Part shown: in pieces, positions 16,846 to 24,155 of the stretch
Layout: the number at the start of each line of letters is the position of its first letter
How positions within the stretch are numbered: the stretch's first letter is position 1
Source of the DNA: Facklamia sp050409585
GTDB lineage: Bacteria; Bacillota; Bacilli; Lactobacillales; Aerococcaceae
Direction of reading: 5' to 3'
Assembly: GCF_050409585.1 (NCBI RefSeq)
Contig: NZ_JBNUPE010000001.1
Coordinates: 124,001 to 188,000 of the forward strand
Length of the DNA stretch: 64,000 bases
Program-made: the position numbers and the translations under genes
Notes under the pieces: generated by a model
Seen by the model: only the letters and a program-made list of their open reading frames with translations
Databases searched by the model: none
Told to the model about the DNA's origin: nothing

Positions 16846-18036
16846 TTATGCTCGCGTTCTTTCTATTATGACAGCATTTCCTTGTCCGCCACCTATACAT
16901 AAGGTCGCTAATCCTCTTTCCACATTACGTATCTTCATTTCGTGAATCAGTGTGACAAGAATTCTCGCTCCACTACAGCCAATTGGATGCCCTAAAGCAA
17001 TAGCTCCTCCATTAACATTAATGATTTCGTCCTTAATTCCTAATTCTCGATTGACTACTAAAGATTGGACTGCGAATGCTTCATTTCCTTCGATTAAATC
17101 CATATCTTCAATGGTTAAACCGACATTATTTAAAGCATTTTGAGTAGCTGGAATAGGTCCTGTTCCCATTAAAGAGGGTTCAACGCCTGCTTTACCTATT
17201 GAACGAATACTAGCCATTATTTCTAGTCCTAACTCTTTCGCTTTACGCTTAGACATTAGGAGTAAGACAGCAGCACCATCATTAATAGTTGAGGAATTGC
17301 CTGCAGTCACAGTCCCATTCTCTTTAAAAACTGGCTTCAATTTTTCTAAGTCGGCAAGAGTTTGTCCCATGCGAATATTTTCATCCTCTTCAAAAACAAC
17401 TTCTTGACCACGCTTCATTTGGACAATAGGAATAATTTCTTGCTTAAACCGACCAGAAGAATAAGCTTTTTCAGCTTTCTTTTGACTGCTTAACGCAAAT
17501 TCATCTTGTTCTTCGCGACTGATTTGATATTTTTCAGCCAAGTTTTCAGCGGTTACTCCCATGTGATAACCTTCAAAAGCATCAGTCAAACCATCAAAAA
17601 CTAAAGTATCCACTACCCTATCATTGCCTAGCTTGGAGCCCCAGCGATGATTGGAAAGAATATGAGGGGCTTGACTCATATTTTCACAACCCCCCGCCAC
17701 CACAATTTCATTTTCACCTGTCATAATAGACTGGCTAGCTAACATAACAGCTTTCATTCCGGATCCGCAAACTTGATTGATAGTTGTAGCAGGTGTTTTG
17801 AAACTAATACCAGATTGAATAGCTATTTGACGAGCAACGTTTTGACCTAAACCTGCGGACAAGACATTTCCCATGAAAACTTCATCAACTAAAGAAGGAT
17901 CGAGAGTGATATTATCAAGCATCCTTTTGAGTAACTGACTAGTCATTTCCACTGCCGAAACATCTTTCAAACTGCCGCCAAATCTTCCTATAGCTGTTCG
18001 ATTTGCTGAAACAATCACTACTTCCTCTAAATTCAT
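16846..18036 (-). CDS. acetyl-CoA C-acetyltransferase (thiolase)
   Basis: 396-residue thiolase that condenses two acetyl-CoA to acetoacetyl-CoA or does the reverse. The acyl-enzyme Cys is in NQVCGSGMKAV (about 88), the active-site His in NGGAIALGHPIGCSG (about 350) and the second Cys in LCIGGGQGNA (about 380). Full length. In lactic acid bacteria such an enzyme usually feeds the mevalonate pathway; no mevalonate or fatty-acid genes are adjacent, so the pathway is inferred. A clear AGGAGG site precedes the ATG, and a terminator follows. Confidence 0.93.
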   Translation of the reverse strand: MNLEEVVIVSANRTAIGRFGGSLKDVSAVEMTSQLLKRMLDNITLDPSLVDEVFMGNVLSAGLGQNVARQIAIQSGISFKTPATTINQVCGSGMKAVMLASQSIMTGENEIVVAGGCENMSQAPHILSNHRWGSKLGNDRVVDTLVFDGLTDAFEGYHMGVTAENLAEKYQISREEQDEFALSSQKKAEKAYSSGRFKQEIIPIVQMKRGQEVVFEEDENIRMGQTLADLEKLKPVFKENGTVTAGNSSTINDGAAVLLLMSKRKAKELGLEIMASIRSIGKAGVEPSLMGTGPIPATQNALNNVGLTIEDMDLIEGNEAFAVQSLVVNRELGIKDEIINVNGGAIALGHPIGCSGARILVTLIHEMKIRNVERGLATLCIGGGQGNAVIIERTRA

Positions 18037-18069
18037 AAAATCCTCCTAAATTTCTTACTGCGAATAAAA

Positions 18070-18888
18070 TTAGCTAAATAACCTTTGCAACCATGACTTT
18101 GACTTAATTGATTCGTTTTGTTCATCATCTTCATCCGAAGAGACTTTCATCGATTGAGCTACTTTATCTTCTATTCCCAGATGTTCAATAGTCTCTATTA
18201 AATGATTATTCTTCTTTTCTGTCAAGAGCATTAGCTGCTGTTGCTGGTCGACTAATTGCAGTAAATCATTAATTTGTTTATTTTTTTCTTTTAGTTCATT
18301 AATAAGAACATTTCTTTCTTTTTCATCCTTCAACCATTTTTCTTTCAGTTGTTCTTTGACAGTCTTTTCAATATAAGTTCTAATGGCTTGTTGCTGTTTT
18401 TTTAGATCCGTATCATCTGACATCAGATTTTTTTTTATAGTATTTGAAGAGCCTTTTTCTTTTACTTCTTCGTTTTCACTTGACTTTTCGTTTTTTGAGT
18501 CACGTTCATTTTCAAGGACAATTGAGATTTGCTTCGCCAGTTCAGGATCATAAGAAAAATCACGCTTGAGTTCTGTCAAATGATCTAGGGATTCAGTATT
18601 TTCCTCACCTGGTTTATCTTTTATACTTTCTTCATAATTCTGACTTTTTTCTTTTGTCACTTCATTTTTATTTTCGGCTTTGGCTTTGACTGTTTCTTCT
18701 ATTTGAGTGTCAAATGTATCTGTCATAAAAGATTTTAATAGCTTTTGCTGTTCTTTTGTAAAAACCAATCTGTTTTCTTCATTATACACTTTCTCCTCAT
18801 TAGGAATCTTTTTTGCATGATAATAGATCAATTGTCGAGTAACTTCTAATTCATCAGCAAATTCCTGGGCTGTTAAATATTCTTCCAT
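18070..18888 (-). CDS. HTH plus coiled-coil protein (DUF536-like), function unknown
   Basis: 272 residues, very rich in Glu, Lys, Asn and Ser. Residues 1-55 look like a winged/MerR-type helix-turn-helix (YLTAQEFADELEVTRQLIYYH). A low-complexity charged linker follows, then a coiled coil at about 170-245 with LLQLVDQQQQLMLL, and an aromatic/basic tail (SWLQRLFS) at the end. The HTH, coiled coil and basic tail resemble DUF536 proteins usually found next to plasmid replication genes. Start at ATG 18886-18888 behind GAGGAGA. It lies 69 bases after dnaC, across the dnaC terminator. Role unknown. Confidence 0.65.
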   Translation of the reverse strand: MEEYLTAQEFADELEVTRQLIYYHAKKIPNEEKVYNEENRLVFTKEQQKLLKSFMTDTFDTQIEETVKAKAENKNEVTKEKSQNYEESIKDKPGEENTESLDHLTELKRDFSYDPELAKQISIVLENERDSKNEKSSENEEVKEKGSSNTIKKNLMSDDTDLKKQQQAIRTYIEKTVKEQLKEKWLKDEKERNVLINELKEKNKQINDLLQLVDQQQQLMLLTEKKNNHLIETIEHLGIEDKVAQSMKVSSDEDDEQNESIKSKSWLQRLFS

Positions 18889-18937
18889 ATTATCTCCTCG
18901 TATTCTATCTTTCAAATCACTACTCTTTGTCAAATAA

Positions 18938-18980
18938 CAAAAGAACCTTTTACTATATTATACAGTAAAAGGTTCTTTTT
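18938..18980 (-). terminator. terminator overlapping the end of dnaC
   Basis: Perfect 16 bp stem, 18939-18954 against 18964-18979, T-rich on both sides. The last codons of dnaC form its ascending arm. It separates the dnaC operon from the HTH/coiled-coil gene. Confidence 0.88.
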
Positions 18981-20337
18981 GATAGGATAAACTTGAAAAC
19001 TTATTATACTCTTTTTTAAAAAGTAGTTTGACAGTATCTCTTGCACCTGCTCTATTTTTAGCAATAATTACTTCTACCGTATTATCTGGTAAATCGTCCT
19101 TGTGTCCTTCGTCTGTATCACCATTTTGCTGGTGATAATCCTCACGGTAAAGAAAAGCGACAATATCTGCATCTTGTTCAATTGAACCCGACTCGCGAAT
19201 ATCACTTAAAATAGGTCGCTTATTTTGCCTTTGTTCCAGACCACGAGAAAGTTGTGATAAGGCAATTACTGGAACCGATAATTCCTTAGATAGTTTCTTT
19301 AACTGACGCGAAATTTCTGAGACTTCTTGTTGGCGGTTTTCTCTTCCATTTCCATCAATAAGTTGTAAATAGTCAATAACGATTAAACCTAAATCAGGAT
19401 TTTCTTGTTTTAGACGACGACACTTAGCCCTAATTTCTGAAACACGTATACCAGCTGAGTCATCAATATAAATAGGAGCTTCTCTTAATATATCAGTTGC
19501 TACCGTGAAACTTTTCCATTCATCATCCGTCAATTGCCCTGTTCGTAGATTCGATGCATGTATACTTCCTTCTGCACAAATCATCCGATATACCATGTCT
19601 AATGCACCCATCTCTAAGGAGAAAATTACAACTGGAACCATAGATTTAGTTGCGACATTCTGTGCTATATTTAAGGCAAATGCTGTTTTACCAACAGAAG
19701 GTCTAGCGGCAATAATAACTAACTGATCGGGTTGAAAACCACTAGTTAATTTGTCCAGCTCATGATAACCAGTAGGAAGACCAACAACATCGCGTTTTTC
19801 CTCTGCTAATTTTACGATATTATCAAAAGCCTCGGCTATCAATTGCCTCATCATTTGAGGTCTATTACTCTGAGAGCCTTCTCCTATTGATAAAATTAAC
19901 TTTTCACTTTGATCGATGATCTCTTCTATTGCATGTTCTTCATCATAAGCAACTTGAGAAATTTTCGATGATGCATGAATGAGTTGTCGCAATATAGATT
20001 TTTCTTTAACAATTCTGGCATAATTTTCAATATTAGCAGTGGTCGGAGTGAAACCTGTTAGTTCAACAATATATTCATAGCCTCCGACATTTTCTAATTG
20101 ATCCAAAGCATCTAATTGATTCTTTAACATCAAATGGTCTAAGGTATTGTCGCGATCAAAAACTCTCTCCATAGCTGCAAAAATTTGCTGATGGGCTACT
20201 TTATAAAAGTCCTGCTCTTGTAAAAGTGTTTGAACAGTTGCTAATTTCTTTGGATCTAATAAAAGACCACCTAAGACAGATCTTTCTGCTTCAATATTTT
20301 GAGGTGCTTGCATCTGATTCATTTGCGAAATATCCAT
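18958..20337 (-). CDS. dnaC: replicative DNA helicase (DnaC of Bacillus, DnaB of E. coli)
   Basis: 459-residue hexameric helicase that unwinds DNA ahead of the fork. The N-terminal DnaB domain spans about 10-115; the RecA-like domain has Walker A ARPSVGKTAFALN (about 213), Walker B LIVIDYLQLI (about 315) and the DIRESGSIEQDAD segment near 385. Last gene of the gdpP-rplI-dnaC set, the usual Firmicutes order. No intein is present. Confidence 0.97.
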   Translation of the reverse strand: MDISQMNQMQAPQNIEAERSVLGGLLLDPKKLATVQTLLQEQDFYKVAHQQIFAAMERVFDRDNTLDHLMLKNQLDALDQLENVGGYEYIVELTGFTPTTANIENYARIVKEKSILRQLIHASSKISQVAYDEEHAIEEIIDQSEKLILSIGEGSQSNRPQMMRQLIAEAFDNIVKLAEEKRDVVGLPTGYHELDKLTSGFQPDQLVIIAARPSVGKTAFALNIAQNVATKSMVPVVIFSLEMGALDMVYRMICAEGSIHASNLRTGQLTDDEWKSFTVATDILREAPIYIDDSAGIRVSEIRAKCRRLKQENPDLGLIVIDYLQLIDGNGRENRQQEVSEISRQLKKLSKELSVPVIALSQLSRGLEQRQNKRPILSDIRESGSIEQDADIVAFLYREDYHQQNGDTDEGHKDDLPDNTVEVIIAKNRAGARDTVKLLFKKEYNKFSSLSYQKEPFTV

Positions 20338-20360
20338 CGTCTCACCTCTTTATATTTTAT

Positions 20361-20813
20361 CTAAACTGCTTCGACTTTTACACGAATAGTTGCTATTACT
20401 TCGGTGTGCAATTTAACCGGAACATTGTGGAAACCTAAGGATGAAAGGTTATTTTCTAACTCAATTTTACGTTTATCTACTTCTATGTCGTATTGTTTCT
20501 TTAATTCTTGTGCTATTTGTTTAGAAGGGATGGTTCCAAATAAACGACCATCTTCACCTGATTTAGCTGAAATGATAACGATGGTTTCTTCTTTTTCAAT
20601 TTGTACTTTTAAATCTTTTGCCTCTTGCAATGCTTCCGCTTCCAACTTTGCTTGAGCTTTCTTTTGTGCTTTGAATTCACTCATTGCTTTAGCATCAGCT
20701 ACTTTTGCTAAACCATTTTTAATTAAGTAATTATTAGCATAACCATCTGAAACATTTATAATCTGACCCTTTTTACCTTGCTTACGAACATCTTCTAACA
20801 AAATGACTTTCAT
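20361..20813 (-). CDS. rplI: 50S ribosomal protein L9
   Basis: 150 residues. The N-terminal rRNA-binding domain carries the signature GKKGQIINVSDGYANNYLI (12-30), a long helix connects to the C-terminal domain (SAKSGEDGRLFGTIPSKQIA, about 82-101). It starts two bases from the gdpP stop, indicating coupled expression. Confidence 0.97.
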   Translation of the reverse strand: MKVILLEDVRKQGKKGQIINVSDGYANNYLIKNGLAKVADAKAMSEFKAQKKAQAKLEAEALQEAKDLKVQIEKEETIVIISAKSGEDGRLFGTIPSKQIAQELKKQYDIEVDKRKIELENNLSSLGFHNVPVKLHTEVIATIRVKVEAV

Positions 20814-20815
20814 TT

Positions 20816-22813
20816 TTAGTCCTCCTTAACATTAATTACCTTAATTAATTGTTCTTCTACTTCTTGGATTGTTTGGTCTTTTATCTGTGTTGCTGCGTTA
20901 GATAAATGACCTCCACCTCCAAGCTTTTCCATAATAACTTGGACATTTATTTTACCCAAGCTTCTAGCTGAAATACCTATTTCGTTCTCATGGCGTTTAT
21001 AAATAACAAATGAAGCTTCAATTTGATCAATTCCTAACAAATCATCAGCTGTTTGAGAAGCTAAGACATTGTCCACTACTATATCTTCATCCGTTACTGT
21101 TACCGCAAAGACCTTATCGATTATTTCAGTATTCTCAATCAAGCGATTTTTAATTTTAATGCTTTCTAAACTTTCTTTTAACAGATGCTTAATTTTTATA
21201 TTATCTGCACCCATAGACTTTAAATATGCCGCTGCTTCAAAAGTTCTCGACCCGGTCCTTAAAGAAAATTGATTGGTATCAATAATTATACCAGCTAGCA
21301 TAACTGTTGCAAGCATTTCATCAATTGCATTTTCCTTTTCATCCATCACACTAAAGTATTCCGTGAGTAATTCGACCGCTGATGAAGCCGAAGGTTCTAA
21401 ATAACTTAGCACACAATTTTTGGGGAATTCTTCTGCCTGGCGATGGTGATCAATAATAACAATATCGTAGTCAAAAAAGATAGACTCAGCTTGTGAAATC
21501 ATCGCTCGATGATGGTCTACCAAAATTAGTAGAGTTTTTTCATTTAAGTAGTTATCTAAATCTGCTTCTTCAATGAAAACTTCTTCATCAGACTTCTCGA
21601 AGTACTCATTATTAATAATCCCTTTTATATCTTGGTTGAGTTCATCTCTATCAATCAGAATTTTGGCTTGGCGATCAAAAGATTTTACAATTTGTCTGAC
21701 AGCTAAGGCTGAACCAATTGAATCTAAGTCTGGTGACTGATGTCCACTAATTAAAATTCGATCATAAGTCAATACCGTACTTTTAAGCGCCTGGAAAAAC
21801 ATTTTACTGCGTATATCCGAACGGTTTTCCGTAAAACTAGTCTTTGCGCCATAGAACCTTGCTTTTCCTTCTATTTCACGAATGACAACTTGGTCTCCGC
21901 CACGACCTAGTGCTAAGTCTAGGTTGGATTTAACCTGCTTAGAAACTTCAATTATATTTTGTTGAGTATTTCGACTATAAGAAAAAGCGAGAGAAAGCGA
22001 TATAGGAATTTTTCGACTGGTATAATACTCTTTAATAGCTTCAATGGATTCAAACTTTTCTTTTTCGAGTTCATTTAAAGAACTCTCATTCAACAAAAGT
22101 AGAAACTGATCTTCATCAGTTTGCTTTAAGTATATTTGATAATGATCTGCCCAGCGATTAAGACGACTGATTAAATCAGATTCAAATTTTGCACTTGCTT
22201 CATCATCCATCGCATAAATGAGATCATCAAAATCATCTAATAATAAAGATCCCATTACTAGAATGGATTCACCGATTACTTTTTGAATTTCGATATCTTG
22301 TGTAATGTCATAAAGATAAAGTGCTTTATATTCATGATGATGTAAGGCTCGGTAATAACCATTAGTTAAAGACACTTCTTGCCATTGACTCATATTACTT
22401 TGTCCAAGAATTTGTGTCAATTTCCCATCCACTTTTTCAATTTTTTCACCAATAATATCCTGTTCAAAAATCTTCTTAATAGCTGGGTTAGTCCACGTTA
22501 CTCTTTCTTCTTGATCATAGAGTATTACTCCTATTGGAGCATTATATAGGGCATATTCTTGCGCTAAAGAAGCATTTTCTGACATATGACTCGCCATCTT
22601 CGTTAAATCCTTAATAAAACCTTTAATATTAAAGGTAAAAAATAGAATGATGATACTAAGGAAAATTAGTAATAATACACCTATACGCCACTCTAATTTA
22701 AAGGCTACTCCAATTAAAACTATATAAATTAATAAAATAGAATAAATCTGCCAAGAAATTTGAAGCGAATGGAAGTAATCAAAAAATTCTTTTAGTTTTA
22801 TTTTTTTAAACAC
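20816..22813 (-). CDS. gdpP: cyclic-di-AMP phosphodiesterase GdpP (YybT)
   Basis: 665-residue membrane enzyme that hydrolyses c-di-AMP to pApA. Two transmembrane helices (about 18-58), a degenerate PAS domain (85-150), a modified GGDEF domain (about 170-305), and a DHH/DHHA1 catalytic half with GHQSPDLDSIGSA (about 355), LVDHHRAM and IIDHHR metal-ligand motifs, and GGGGHLSNAATQI near the end. Start is GTG at 22811-22813. In lactic acid bacteria it tunes potassium uptake, cell-wall stress and beta-lactam tolerance. The full-length reading frame argues it is active. Confidence 0.95.
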   Translation of the reverse strand: MFKKIKLKEFFDYFHSLQISWQIYSILLIYIVLIGVAFKLEWRIGVLLLIFLSIIILFFTFNIKGFIKDLTKMASHMSENASLAQEYALYNAPIGVILYDQEERVTWTNPAIKKIFEQDIIGEKIEKVDGKLTQILGQSNMSQWQEVSLTNGYYRALHHHEYKALYLYDITQDIEIQKVIGESILVMGSLLLDDFDDLIYAMDDEASAKFESDLISRLNRWADHYQIYLKQTDEDQFLLLLNESSLNELEKEKFESIEAIKEYYTSRKIPISLSLAFSYSRNTQQNIIEVSKQVKSNLDLALGRGGDQVVIREIEGKARFYGAKTSFTENRSDIRSKMFFQALKSTVLTYDRILISGHQSPDLDSIGSALAVRQIVKSFDRQAKILIDRDELNQDIKGIINNEYFEKSDEEVFIEEADLDNYLNEKTLLILVDHHRAMISQAESIFFDYDIVIIDHHRQAEEFPKNCVLSYLEPSASSAVELLTEYFSVMDEKENAIDEMLATVMLAGIIIDTNQFSLRTGSRTFEAAAYLKSMGADNIKIKHLLKESLESIKIKNRLIENTEIIDKVFAVTVTDEDIVVDNVLASQTADDLLGIDQIEASFVIYKRHENEIGISARSLGKINVQVIMEKLGGGGHLSNAATQIKDQTIQEVEEQLIKVINVKED

Positions 22814-22890
22814 AGTACACCTCGTAGTATTAATATCACTTATTTTATCATATTTAAGTGAAATGTTCTATCTACTAATTAATTACTTAA

Positions 22891-22906
22891 TGTTTCACGT
22901 GAAACA
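22891..22906. promoter_or_regulatory. parS: parS centromere site 1
   Basis: TGTTTCACGTGAAACA, a perfect 16 bp palindrome matching the ParB/Spo0J binding consensus. It lies in the rpsR-gdpP spacer, about 10 kb from oriC; ParB is encoded at 42.9 kb. Confidence 0.93.
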
Positions 22907-22928
22907 AAAAAACCACCCAAAGGGTGGT
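22905..22928 (-). terminator. terminator of rpsF-ssb-rpsR
   Basis: ACCACCC (22912-22918)/GGGTGGT (22922-22928) with a 3-base loop and seven T on the minus strand. It directly abuts parS site 1. Confidence 0.9.
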
Positions 22929-22934
22929 CAAATA

Positions 22935-23168
22935 TTATTCTTGAACGGTAAATGGTAATAAAGCCATGATCCGTGCGCGTTTAATTGCATTAGTCAATGT
23001 ACGTTGATGCTTTGCGCAAGTACCTGTTACACGACGAGGTAAAATTTTGCCTTTTTCTGAAATAAATCTTTTTAAAAGATCTGTATCTTTGTAATCAATA
23101 TAATCGATATGATTAGCGCAGAAATGACAAACTTTTTTTCTGCGTCTTCCTCCACGACGTTGTGCCAT
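22935..23168 (-). CDS. rpsR: 30S ribosomal protein S18
   Basis: 77 residues, basic, with the family core CHFCANHIDYIDYKDTDLL (15-33) and RVTGTCAKHQRTL (about 47-59). Retains two Cys near the N-terminus. Third gene of rpsF-ssb-rpsR. Confidence 0.97.
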   Translation of the reverse strand: MAQRRGGRRRKKVCHFCANHIDYIDYKDTDLLKRFISEKGKILPRRVTGTCAKHQRTLTNAIKRARIMALLPFTVQE

Positions 23169-23191
23169 GCATTTTCCTCCTCTACATTATT

Positions 23192-23701
23192 CTAAAATGG
23201 TAGATCATCTTCAGAAATATCCACCTTCTGACTGTCACCAAATGGATTACTATTTTGACTGAAGTCTTGATTAAAACTAAAATCATTACTATTCGTTTGA
23301 TTTGGTTGAGCTTTAAACTGATTCGTTTGATTTGGTTGTTTGTATGATTGATTACCATCGGAAACTGGACGTTGTTCAGTCACTGATTTTGGTTCTAATA
23401 AGTGAAAGTTACTTACAACAACTTCAGTAACATATACTCTCTGTCCTTGTTGATTATCATAACTTCTTGTTTGGATACGACCTTCGACTCCAATTTGAGA
23501 ACCTTTACGGGTAAAGTTAGCTAAATTCTCAGCAGCTTTACGCCAAATCACACAATTAATAAAATCTGCTTCACGCTCACCTTGTTGATTGGTAAAACTG
23601 CGATTTACAGCTAGTGTAAAACTTCCAACTGGAGTTCCTGAAGAAGTATAGCGTAAATCAATTTCCTTGGTTAAACGCCCAACTAATTGTACGGTATTCA
23701 T
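23192..23701 (-). CDS. ssb: single-stranded DNA-binding protein
   Basis: 169 residues. OB fold at 1-105 (MNTVQLVGRLTKEIDLRYT, FINCVIWRKAAENLANF), a Gln/Asn/Pro-rich linker with a repeated NQTNQFK/NQTNSND theme, and the acidic protein-interaction tip DISEDDLPF. Between rpsF and rpsR as in other Firmicutes; parS site 2 lies in its upstream spacer. Confidence 0.97.
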   Translation of the reverse strand: MNTVQLVGRLTKEIDLRYTSSGTPVGSFTLAVNRSFTNQQGEREADFINCVIWRKAAENLANFTRKGSQIGVEGRIQTRSYDNQQGQRVYVTEVVVSNFHLLEPKSVTEQRPVSDGNQSYKQPNQTNQFKAQPNQTNSNDFSFNQDFSQNSNPFGDSQKVDISEDDLPF

Positions 23702-23718
23702 AATTTTCCTCCTACAAG

Positions 23719-23734
23719 TGTTTCACGTGAAACA
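23719..23734. promoter_or_regulatory. parS: parS centromere site 2
   Basis: TGTTTCACGTGAAACA again, identical to site 1 and 828 bases from it, in the short spacer between rpsF and ssb, just upstream of the ssb ribosome site. Confidence 0.93.
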
Positions 23735-23740
23735 TAGTGA

Positions 23741-24040
23741 TTATTCTTCTACTTTTGTAATCATATGGCGTAAGATATCACGGTTGATTCGTGCTAGACG
23801 ATCGAACTCGTTGATCCCTTTAGCATCATCAGCGGTTAAAGTAATTAAGTGGTAAACACCTTCACGATAATCGTTGATCTCGTATGCTAAACGTTTCTTA
23901 GCCCAGTCTTTTGATTCGACAACTTCTGATCCTTGATCGACTAAGATTTGATCGAAACGAGCAATTAATTCTTTCTTTGCTTCGTCGGTCATATCTGGAC
24001 GAATAATATAAAGGATTTCATATTTAGTTGGTTGACTCAT
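23741..24040 (-). CDS. rpsF: 30S ribosomal protein S6
   Basis: 99 residues with the S6 fold landmarks YEILYIIRPDMTDEAKKEL (7-25) and DWAKKRLAYEINDYREGVYHLI (about 46-67). Start at ATG 24038-24040 behind GGAGGTG; the longer frame to 24079 has no ribosome site. First gene of the S6-SSB-S18 unit. Confidence 0.97.
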   Translation of the reverse strand: MSQPTKYEILYIIRPDMTDEAKKELIARFDQILVDQGSEVVESKDWAKKRLAYEINDYREGVYHLITLTADDAKGINEFDRLARINRDILRHMITKVEE

Positions 24041-24065
24041 GACTGCACCTCCTTTTGGTCTAATG

Positions 24066-24106
24066 GCTCCATAGAGCAAGGAGTTAAGCTATTAAGCTAT
24101 TAACTC
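24066..24106 (-). promoter_or_regulatory. structured leader of rpsF
   Basis: Stem GAGTTAA (24081-24087)/TTAACTC (24100-24106) followed on the minus strand by hairpin GCTC-CATA-GAGC (24066-24077), between gyrA and rpsF. Firmicutes rpsF leaders often bind S6:S18; the consensus was not confirmed here. Confidence 0.3.
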
Positions 24107-24155
24107 ACATTTAATAATTTTATCACTCTATTTTTAAGAAATCAATCTAATTTTT

